A DNA stretch of 36,725 nucleotides from positions 1-36,725 of the forward strand of contig JBBSBC010000006.1 of the NCBI GenBank assembly GCA_038251595.1, given 5' to 3'. The position numbers and the translations under genes are program-made. Source of the DNA: JADLCX01 sp038251595. Its GTDB lineage: Bacteria > Planctomycetota > Phycisphaerae > Phycisphaerales > UBA1924. The notes below the pieces were generated by a model. It did no database searches. It worked only from the letters and a program-made list of their open reading frames with translations, and was not told the DNA's origin. Of the stretch, positions 7,988-14,382 are shown piece after piece. How positions within the stretch are numbered: position 1 is the first letter of the stretch; every line of letters begins with the position of its first letter.

Positions 7988-8896
7988 TTGTCGGTCGTTG
8001 GGTCTCGATTGCATCTACACCTTGGAGTCTTTGCTTTGGTCACACTTGTTTCGGCCTTGGCTCTGAGTTCTGCCCTGTGTTCTGTGTTAAGCGTTGGTCT
8101 GGCGAACGCGGCGGTGATCGCGAGTGATCGCGTTGGACAGCCCTCGAAGTTGCGCGCCGTCCCATCGTTTGTGTGCGAGACCAGCGCGTTGGTTGCAGGG
8201 CAAACCGGGTTCATCGGGGTGCATTTTAAGATCGAGCCCGGCTGGCACGTCTATTGGAACGGCCTGAACGATACGGGCTTTCCGATTGAACTTGAGCTGA
8301 CCTTGCCACCCGGGTTTAAGGCCGAGCCAACTCGATGGCCTGCGCCCACAAGACATGTTGCACCCGGCGACTCACTAGATCATATCTATGAAGGATCGGT
8401 CACACTTATTGTCCCCATAGTTGTGCCTGCGGACGCATCGGGAACTGCCGAGCTTTCGGCGAAGCTCAACTGGCTGGTCTGCCAAGAGGCGTGTGTGCCC
8501 GAGAAGTCCGAGCTGAAGCTTCAGATCCCGGTGGTTGCCGCATCGGCAAAGGCACCAGCCAAGTCGGCGGCGGCCAAACTGTTCGATGAGGCGAGGGCGC
8601 GTTGGCCAAAAGCACTGACAGGGACAGCCGCGGAAGGTACCCCTTTGATCGCTTGGAGCAAGCTGAGCGTAGAGATCGTTGCCAAAGGCGCGGCAGGAAT
8701 CGCGTTCTTTCCGATGATCGATTGTGCGCCGATTACGGACCTGTTGACGAGCAGCGAAGCAAAGAGCGATCGATTGACCATGCAACTTCAGCCCGCGCCC
8801 GGCGTTCAGCCCTTGCTGCATGGAATCATTGAGGTCCGATACGCGAACAAAAAGGCCCTCGAATGGTTCGAGGTGAATACCGGCCCAGTGCAATGA
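7988..8896 (+). CDS. Exported DsbD N-terminal-domain (thiol:disulfide interchange) protein
   Basis: The 302-residue product has an N-terminal hydrophobic signal (about residues 10-42) and then a domain like the periplasmic alpha domain of DsbD/ScsB. Supporting features are FKIEPGWHVYWNGLNDTGFP (about 80-99), the segment around YEGSVTLIVPIVVP, and a cysteine pair in LNWLVCQEACVPE (Cys165 and Cys169). In this family such cysteines accept electrons from the membrane domain. No transmembrane electron-transfer domain is fused here, so a partner would have to be encoded elsewhere. The start is uncertain: the frame opens at a TTG at 7988 and I see no good ATG. The redoxin gene follows 193 bases downstream on the same strand. 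Confidence 0.8.
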   Translation: MSVVGSRLHLHLGVFALVTLVSALALSSALCSVLSVGLANAAVIASDRVGQPSKLRAVPSFVCETSALVAGQTGFIGVHFKIEPGWHVYWNGLNDTGFPIELELTLPPGFKAEPTRWPAPTRHVAPGDSLDHIYEGSVTLIVPIVVPADASGTAELSAKLNWLVCQEACVPEKSELKLQIPVVAASAKAPAKSAAAKLFDEARARWPKALTGTAAEGTPLIAWSKLSVEIVAKGAAGIAFFPMIDCAPITDLLTSSEAKSDRLTMQLQPAPGVQPLLHGIIEVRYANKKALEWFEVNTGPVQ

Positions 8897-8964
8897 GAAA
8901 TGAAACAGACGGTCCAGCCCGCGGGCGCTGATGCCACCCCGACGAAGGATCAATCATCGGGCCA

Positions 8965-8993
8965 TTGACGGCCCGTACAGGATACAGATGTTA
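8965..8993 (+). promoter_or_regulatory. Possible sigma-70-type promoter and leader for the redoxin gene
   Basis: TTGACG at 8965-8970 resembles a -35 box, and an AT-richer stretch (TACAGATGTTACAT) follows where a -10 could lie, though no good TATAAT match is present. A 6-bp hairpin (CGGTCG/CGACCG, 9025-9039) lies in the leader. This is suggestive only. Confidence 0.25.
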
Positions 8994-9089
8994 CATCTCA
9001 CGGTCTTGCGGGTCGGTGTGTTGCCGGTCGCGACGACCGATGAAGGCTCAACAGAAGTTGTTTGAATTCACCCCAAGGAGTTTCTGCAC

Positions 9090-9824
9090 ATGAAGAAGTC
9101 CACGATTTTGTCTCTGTTTGCTGCCGTTGGCGTTGCGTTCGCCGGTTCGTCCGCGCTGGCTCAGTCCACACCCGCCAAGGATGCACCGACGACCACACAG
9201 CCCGCTGATCACAAGGATCACGACCACAAGGATGGCGATAAGGACCACAAGCACGACGACAAGGGCGACAAAAAGGCCCGTACGGGCGACAGCGCAAAGG
9301 TCGGCGAGGCCGCTCCCGATTTCACGCTGACCAATACCGACGGCAAGACCGTCAAGCTTGCCGACTTCAAGGGCAAGACCGTTGTGCTCGAGTGGTTCAA
9401 CCCCGAGTGCCCGTTCGTGGTCAAGCACCACGTCAAGAACACGACCTTCCGCGACCTCTACACCCAGTACAACAGCAAGAACGTTGTCTTCCTCGCGATC
9501 AACTCGAGCGCGAAGAACATGCAGGGCAACGGTCTTGAGCTGAACAAGACCAAGAAAACCGAGTTCAAGATGGAATACCCCATCCTGATCGACGAGGATG
9601 GCGCTGTCGGCCGCCTTTACGGCTCGAAGAACACCCCCACCTGCTACGTGATCGACAAGGATGGCAAGCTCGCCTATCGCGGCGCGATCGACAACGATTC
9701 GAGCCCCGAGAAGGCCGGCAGCAAGAACTATGTCAAGAACGCTCTCGACGAAGTCCTCGCTGGCAAGCCCGTGACCGAGTCGAACACGAAGGCCTATGGC
9801 TGCAGCGTCAAGTACTCCAAGTAA
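9090..9824 (+). CDS. Exported redoxin (AhpC/TSA-thioredoxin fold) with His/Asp/Lys-rich linker
   Basis: A very good Shine-Dalgarno (AAGGAG, 9075-9080) lies 9 bases before the ATG. The 244-residue protein has a signal peptide (about residues 1-24, ending SSALAQ) and then a low-complexity linker of His, Asp and Lys (about 40-64). The redoxin domain follows: GEAAPDFTLTNTDGKTVKLA, then LEWFNPECPFVVKHH with the likely redox Cys107, and TPTCYVIDKDGKLAYRGAID. A second cysteine lies near the C-terminus (YGCSVKYSK). The family reduces peroxides or disulfides using thiols; the exact substrate cannot be read here. The DsbD-like protein just upstream could supply electrons. A structured 3' region and a terminator follow. 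Confidence 0.88.
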   Translation: MKKSTILSLFAAVGVAFAGSSALAQSTPAKDAPTTTQPADHKDHDHKDGDKDHKHDDKGDKKARTGDSAKVGEAAPDFTLTNTDGKTVKLADFKGKTVVLEWFNPECPFVVKHHVKNTTFRDLYTQYNSKNVVFLAINSSAKNMQGNGLELNKTKKTEFKMEYPILIDEDGAVGRLYGSKNTPTCYVIDKDGKLAYRGAIDNDSSPEKAGSKNYVKNALDEVLAGKPVTESNTKAYGCSVKYSK

Positions 9825-9832
9825 GTCTTGAG

Positions 9833-9879
9833 CCAGATACCGGCTTCTTCCGGATGTCTGGCCAGGTCTTTGCAAGACC
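9833..9879 (+). repeat. Two stem-loops in the 3' untranslated region of the redoxin gene
   Basis: The first hairpin (9833-9861) pairs CCAGA with TCTGG and, inside that, CCGG with CCGG around a 6-base loop. The second (9865-9879) pairs GGTCTT with AAGACC around TGC. They precede the terminator hairpin, so the mRNA 3' end would carry three stem-loops in a row. Confidence 0.55.
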
Positions 9880-9894
9880 ATGCTGATCACTCCT

Positions 9895-9927
9895 GAAGCC
9901 CGGGCACCTTTGCCCGGGCTTCTTTTT
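9895..9927 (+). terminator. Rho-independent terminator after the redoxin gene
   Basis: An 11-bp perfect GC-rich stem (GAAGCCCGGGC with GCCCGGGCTTC, 9895-9922) closes a 6-base loop and is followed directly by TTTTT (9923-9927). It lies 71 bases after the redoxin stop and ends that transcription unit before rseP. Confidence 0.92.
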
Positions 9928-10111
9928 AGGACAATCGTTTCGTTTCATTCAGCCACTACCGGGGACAATGCGTAACAATCGTCAGTTTCCACGTGCTGTT
10001 CCAACCCGCCCGCAGCACAATTGACCGATGGATGTGGCTGCAGGATTCACGAAGACCAAAGTTCGCCATTTATGCCGCAGCCCGGGGGCCCTAGGCCCAT
10101 AGGATTGTTCA

Positions 10112-12238
10112 ATGACATCAATGCTCAACTTGCTCAGTCAGGCGGGCGACCTGTTGCTCGTGGTTTTCGGGTTCAGCCTGATCATCGTGATCCATGAACT
10201 GGGTCACTTTGTGGCCGCGAGATGGGCTGGGATTCGCGTGCTGGCGTTTGCTGTGGGGTTTGGGCCTGCGCTTCTGAGCTATCGGAAGGGGATGGGCTTT
10301 CGACGTGGGTCGAGCGAGGCCGATTACAAGAAGCTTGAAGATGCGGCGAAGAGCGGCACAGGTTCCAGCCCTGCGGGCGTAAGCACCACCGAGTATCGTC
10401 TGAATGGATTGCCGTTTGGCGGGTATGTAAAGATGCTCGGGCAGGATGATTCCAACCCCGCGGCACGTTCCGAAGCGCCCGACTCATATCAGAACTGCAA
10501 GCCGTGGAAGCGGATGATCGTGATCTCTGCGGGTGTCGCGGCCAACATTGTGACGGCCGCGATGCTGTTCATTGTGGTCTTCATGCTCGGGCTCAAGACC
10601 GAGCCGGCGACAATCGGGATGGTCGAGCCGGGCTCTCCCGCGGCCACAACCATCGCGACCAATGCCGATAAACACGGGGTGGTGGTTCCGGGACTTCAAC
10701 CGGGTGATGAGATCGTCGCGATCGATGGCGAGGCGACGCTCTCGTTTCAGGACATGCTGCTGGCCTCGATGCTGGCCAGCCCGGACACGGCGATTAATCT
10801 TGATGTGAAGCGTCGGGGCACGGACGGCTTATTGAACTTTCTGATCAAGCCCAAGGTTGACCCAACGACCCGCGCGCTGATGATCGGTGCAGGACCGGCA
10901 TCATCAAACACGCTCGGCGAGGCGAAGACGCCCGAGATGCGGGCTAATTTCGAGCGGCTCTTGCAGGCGCGCGGACTTATCGATCTTGAACCGGGAATGA
11001 CGTTGATCTCCATCGGTGGCAAGCCCGCAGTGACCCCCTACGAACTCAACGATGCGGCCAATCAGGCCGCGGGTCGGCCGATCACGGCCACCTTCCGGAG
11101 CAAGACCGGCAAGGAAGTCACGGTAGATATCGCAACGGAGCCATCGTTGCAGAGCGATCAGTTTTTGCTCAATGAGCGAGAGTCCATCCCGGCGCGGCAC
11201 CTGCTCGGGCTGCTGCCGGTGCTCGCGGTTGAGGAAGTCGCACGAGACTCCGAGGGCGAAAGGATTGGGCTGAAGTCTGGCGATGTGTTTGTGCAGCTTG
11301 GCGAGATCGAATGGCCGAGCGTACCTGCGGGTGTTGCCGAGATCCGGGCACATGCGGGGAACACGATCAAGGTTGTGGTCAGTCGCAGGAACGAGGCTGC
11401 CGCGTGGGCCGATGTTTCGTTGGGCGATGTGCGGGTCAACAGCAAGGGGCAGATCGGCTTTGCTCCGGGAGACAGCAGCGGCCTTGGGGCATGGATCGGT
11501 GGAAACTCGACGGGCGCGCGATCGGCAAGTGCGAATCTGCCGCGGATCGCGCCCGGTTCGATGATTGTGGGTGTGAACGATGAACCTACAGGCACTCTGG
11601 CGGAGGTGAGCCTGTCGTTGGCTCGCGCGGCGGCAAAGGCTGGCAGCAACGTTCCGGCCGCTGTCACGATCAAGATTGAACTGCCGATTCGGACGCGATC
11701 GGGCGATCGGCCACCGACCGAAACTGTGGCATGGAAGTTGAGCGAGGCCGATGTTGGTGCGCTGGCGGTGGCCTCATGGCAGCCCGCGCTCGAACCGGCG
11801 ATGTTCTTTCAGACTGAGCAGTTCATGCTGAAGGCGGCCAACCCTGGCGAAGCGATTGCCATGGGCCTGCACGAAACGCGGCGGGTGATGTTGACCACGT
11901 ACATCACGTTTGCGCGACTCTTTCAGGGGACTGTCAAGGTTGGTCACCTGCGCGGGCCGGTGGGCATTGCCCATGTGGGCACCATCCTTGCCGAGCGCGG
12001 GTTTGTCTGGCTGCTCTTCTTCATGGCCCTCATCAGTGTGAACCTGGCGGTGGTGAACTTTCTGCCTATTCCAATCGCCGATGGCGGTCACTTTGTCTTT
12101 CTGTTGTATGAGCAGATCACTGGCAAGCCGGTCTCGGTAGCGGTGCAAAATGTCGCGGCTATTGCCGGGCTCGTTCTGCTGGCCACGATGTTTCTGATCG
12201 TGACGTTCAATGACATCGCCCGCTTGTTTGGCGTTTGA
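10112..12238 (+). CDS. rseP: RseP-type site-2 intramembrane metalloprotease with multiple PDZ domains
   Basis: This family cuts transmembrane proteins, classically anti-sigma factors, within the membrane. The zinc motif HELGH is at residues 28-32 in the first membrane helix, and the second motif (NFLPIPIADGG, Asp near 657) is in the C-terminal membrane region. At 708 residues it is far larger than the roughly 450-residue E. coli protein. The middle holds about four PDZ-like segments, near residues 140-235, 290-350, 365-435 and 465-535. Each contains a recurring pattern such as LQPGDEIVAIDGEA, LEPGMTLISIGGKP, LKSGDVFVQLG or IAPGSMIVGVNDEP. The start is ATG at 10112 (MTSMLN) without a strong Shine-Dalgarno. 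The hydrolase frame begins at its stop codon, so the two are probably an operon. Confidence 0.93.
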   Translation: MTSMLNLLSQAGDLLLVVFGFSLIIVIHELGHFVAARWAGIRVLAFAVGFGPALLSYRKGMGFRRGSSEADYKKLEDAAKSGTGSSPAGVSTTEYRLNGLPFGGYVKMLGQDDSNPAARSEAPDSYQNCKPWKRMIVISAGVAANIVTAAMLFIVVFMLGLKTEPATIGMVEPGSPAATTIATNADKHGVVVPGLQPGDEIVAIDGEATLSFQDMLLASMLASPDTAINLDVKRRGTDGLLNFLIKPKVDPTTRALMIGAGPASSNTLGEAKTPEMRANFERLLQARGLIDLEPGMTLISIGGKPAVTPYELNDAANQAAGRPITATFRSKTGKEVTVDIATEPSLQSDQFLLNERESIPARHLLGLLPVLAVEEVARDSEGERIGLKSGDVFVQLGEIEWPSVPAGVAEIRAHAGNTIKVVVSRRNEAAAWADVSLGDVRVNSKGQIGFAPGDSSGLGAWIGGNSTGARSASANLPRIAPGSMIVGVNDEPTGTLAEVSLSLARAAAKAGSNVPAAVTIKIELPIRTRSGDRPPTETVAWKLSEADVGALAVASWQPALEPAMFFQTEQFMLKAANPGEAIAMGLHETRRVMLTTYITFARLFQGTVKVGHLRGPVGIAHVGTILAERGFVWLLFFMALISVNLAVVNFLPIPIADGGHFVFLLYEQITGKPVSVAVQNVAAIAGLVLLATMFLIVTFNDIARLFGV

Positions 12239-13197
12239 AGAAAGCGGGAGTCTCTGCGGGCTGGTATAACCTGATCGTGGATGTACTCGGACTGTTGATC
12301 TTGCTAACGATCGGCCTTGCGCTCGGCTGGGCGATACTGGTCATTTTCACCGCGTGGACACTCGCGCACCCGGCGCGGCGTACGTATGGATGGGCGGTCT
12401 CGCGTGCCTTGCCGGGCGATCCCTCAGAACTGACTAACGCAAACCTGGAGTGGTGTTCGTGGGTCTTCCGCGCGCGCGGCCTTGACCTGCCGGTGTGGGA
12501 GATCACCGGGCATGACCCCATGGGGCCGGTGGTGATCCTGACACACGGGTGGGGTGACTCGCGAGTTTCGATGCTCGGTTCAGGGCGTGTGGAAGGCGTC
12601 TTACCGGCGGTATCAAGATTGATTGTGTGGGATCTGCCGGGACACGGCGATGCGCCGGGGTGGTGTACGCTCGGAATTCACGAACCGGAAATGCTCAAGG
12701 AGCTGATCGAGCGTGTAGGGGGTGGCGATCGTCCGATGGTGGTGTGGGGATTCTCGCTCGGAGCACGTGTCAGTGTGCTTGCCAGTGCGAACAACCAATC
12801 GGTGCTTGGCGTGGTAGCGGAAGCACCCTATCTGCTGATCTCAACCCCGGCGCGGAATGTCCTACGGTTGCGCGGACTTCCGTATCGATTCAACCTCTGG
12901 CCTGCGCTCTGGCTCATTCGACAATGTGCCGGAAAGTCAATGGCCTCAGTACGCTCGCCACTCAGTGCGGAGAAACTGGAGGTGCCTCTCCTGGTGCTGC
13001 ATGGTGAGGGGGATTTGATCGCACCGATTGAGGATGGCCGCGCACTCGCGGCGGGCACGCGGGCTGGGCAACTCGTTGTGATCGACGGAGGAGCACATCA
13101 ATCGATGTTTTATGATGAGCGCACAAAGGACACGGCGCGGCATGAACTGCGCAGGTTCTTGATGGAAACCTATCGCGGGTCGGTATCGCAAAGGTAA
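12235..13197 (+). CDS. Membrane-anchored alpha/beta hydrolase
   Basis: The frame opens at a TTG overlapping the rseP stop by 4 bases (TTGA). A GTG 14 codons later is an alternative start. The N-terminus has one hydrophobic helix (about residues 12-42). The rest is an alpha/beta hydrolase: oxyanion segment VVILTHGWGDSR (about 99-110), DLPGHGDAPG, nucleophile elbow WGFSLGA (Ser174), acidic residue in LLVLHGEGDLIAP (Asp260) and catalytic His288 in DGGAHQSMF. The triad is complete, so it is likely an active esterase, lipase or peptidase, but the substrate cannot be told. Coupling to rseP suggests an envelope role. Its last 28 bases overlap the convergent gene on the other strand. Confidence 0.85.
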   Translation: MKKAGVSAGWYNLIVDVLGLLILLTIGLALGWAILVIFTAWTLAHPARRTYGWAVSRALPGDPSELTNANLEWCSWVFRARGLDLPVWEITGHDPMGPVVILTHGWGDSRVSMLGSGRVEGVLPAVSRLIVWDLPGHGDAPGWCTLGIHEPEMLKELIERVGGGDRPMVVWGFSLGARVSVLASANNQSVLGVVAEAPYLLISTPARNVLRLRGLPYRFNLWPALWLIRQCAGKSMASVRSPLSAEKLEVPLLVLHGEGDLIAPIEDGRALAAGTRAGQLVVIDGGAHQSMFYDERTKDTARHELRRFLMETYRGSVSQR

Positions 13198-13832
13198 TCG
13201 GCATTGCCAGTCTGGAAAGCACGCACGCTGAGGTGGATGGCCGCGGCGAGGAACCAGAGCACGAGCACAAATGCGATAAGGCCCACAATGGCCTGAACTG
13301 TCACATCCATGGCCGCGAACCTGGTTCGTGCAGCCCATGCGCCGAGTCCAAACAGAACAAGAGCAATCATGAAGCCGATGGCCCGCAGCAGGATCGGGAT
13401 ACTGAGGCGAGGTCGGCGCGCGAGAACTGCGACGGCGCCGATCGCCGCGATGGCCGCGGCGGCCACGGTTCGCGCCAATAGAAAGGGAAGGAGGCTCTGA
13501 CCATGGAGCGACTGACCTGCACCGTAGTATCCGAGCAATGCGCCCACGCCGACCGCGCCGGCAATACAGAGGAACCCGAGGCCGGGTCCGGCGGCAAAGC
13601 GGCCTGAGCCAATGAGCACACCTACCGAGCCTGCAACCAGGGTGACGAGTTCAAACCCGAACAGGAACCATGTCGGCGACTGCGTCAACATCGATGCGAG
13701 CGCACCGCCCAGTCCACTGAGCGCAACGAGCGTGCAGACCACAATGGCCAACAAACCCAGGCCGCGTGGCAGGGTGGTGAACTGAGGGTTAGATCCGACC
13801 TGGTCGGTGTTACTCGGCATACGAACTTTCAT
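13170..13832 (-). CDS. Polytopic membrane protein of unknown function
   Basis: From the ATG at 13830-13832 the product is 220 residues; an ATG at 13820 is an alternative. The frame stays open further upstream, but that part has no hydrophobic or conserved character. About six membrane helices are visible, for example LGLLAIVVCTLVALSGLGGA, FLCIAGAVGVGALLGYYGAG, and a final pair containing IVGLIAFVLVLWFLAAAIH. I recognise no family motif. The tail is short and polar (NADYLCDTDPR). It converges with the hydrolase and overlaps it by 28 bases, which is a slight reason for caution about the exact stop region, though both frames look genuine. Confidence 0.7.
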   Translation of the reverse strand: MKVRMPSNTDQVGSNPQFTTLPRGLGLLAIVVCTLVALSGLGGALASMLTQSPTWFLFGFELVTLVAGSVGVLIGSGRFAAGPGLGFLCIAGAVGVGALLGYYGAGQSLHGQSLLPFLLARTVAAAAIAAIGAVAVLARRPRLSIPILLRAIGFMIALVLFGLGAWAARTRFAAMDVTVQAIVGLIAFVLVLWFLAAAIHLSVRAFQTGNADYLCDTDPR

Positions 13833-13908
13833 ACGAGGATGAAGCGCGATTGGTGCGTAGGTGAATGTTGCGGGCGCGAGAGTCTTGCAAAGCGAGGCGG
13901 AAGAGTAT

Positions 13909-13924
13909 CGGCACCTGGATTGCG
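13909..13924 (+). promoter_or_regulatory. Candidate sigma-54 (RpoN) promoter for the fliD locus
   Basis: The sequence CGGCACCTGGATTGCG matches the core GGCAC-N5-TTGC. GG (13910-13911) and GC (13922-13923) are exactly 12 bases apart, as the -24/-12 elements require. Transcription would begin near 13935, giving a leader of about 220 bases before the small gene and fliD. A 9-base core can occur by chance about once in tens of kilobases, so location upstream of flagellar genes is an important part of the case. Confidence 0.55.
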
Positions 13925-13962
13925 AATCTGTGTAGGAAATACGGTGAATGAAGGTCACCATA

Positions 13963-14002
13963 CCCATTTCTGGGGGGCTGTTAACATACCCCCAGGTCTG
14001 GG
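13963..14002. promoter_or_regulatory. Two copies of the dyad CCCA-N4-TGGG (candidate operators)
   Basis: CCCATTTCTGGG (13963-13974) and CCCAGGTCTGGG (13991-14002) share the same 4+4 arms and the same spacer length; start-to-start distance is 28 bases. Both are preceded by CATA a few bases upstream. They lie about 30-65 bases after the predicted sigma-54 start, where some flagellar sigma-54 activators are known to bind. Confidence 0.5.
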
Positions 14003-14154
14003 GAATTTTCGGACTATTTGGATGTGGGACAGAAGCTCGCTCTTCGATGGGCCGATGCAAGGTTTGGCCGCTTGCATCAACAAGCGGGTGTTATCCAGCC
14101 CCAACCCGAACTGGTCCGATGACTACGGACCCAATGCACGAGGAGTCGGTCGTC

Positions 14155-14367
14155 ATGTTGAGCAATGCGAAAGCGACAATGGTAAGCCCTGGGCTTGCTC
14201 GGATGATGTTCAATCGAATGCTGCAAAGCTGGGCGTCGGATGTCCTGTCGCTTCAGAAGCGCGGACTTGATAAACCGAGTTTCAGGCGTGGGCGTTGGTA
14301 TGAAGAGACGGCGTCGGGGCCGTGGCCCTTTGCTGAAGCGAAGATGAATCGGGCAGAGGCTGCCTGA
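14155..14367 (+). CDS. Unrecognised 70-residue protein encoded immediately upstream of fliD
   Basis: The ATG at 14155 has a strong Shine-Dalgarno (GAGGAG, 14140-14145) at 9-base spacing, and the stop is 15 bases before the fliD start. In-frame ATGs at 14119 and 14134 exist but lack such a site. The product begins MLSNAKATMVSPGLARMMFN and ends EAKMNRAEAA. It is basic in the middle (KRGLDKPSFRRGRW) and has three tryptophans. I see no membrane segment or signal peptide. FlaG often precedes fliD in other bacteria, but I see no FlaG similarity. Position suggests a flagellar accessory or regulatory protein; that is inference only. Confidence 0.55.
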   Translation: MLSNAKATMVSPGLARMMFNRMLQSWASDVLSLQKRGLDKPSFRRGRWYEETASGPWPFAEAKMNRAEAA

Positions 14368-14382
14368 TAGGGAGTTGGCTGC

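Larger units (their letters stand above)
13833..14154. other. Regulatory region ahead of the fliD locus
   Basis: This 322-base stretch lies between the divergent membrane-protein gene and the small gene upstream of fliD. It contains a sigma-54-type promoter match and two dyads, listed separately. Open frames crossing it do not show coding character, so I treat it as non-coding control DNA and leader. Confidence 0.6.

Noticed and set aside
9048..9890. A 280-codon open frame on minus opposite the redoxin gene
   Set aside because: Composition is dominated by Val, Leu, Gly and Ala as expected from reverse reading; the plus-strand redoxin has a signal peptide, domain motifs, a strong Shine-Dalgarno and a terminator.
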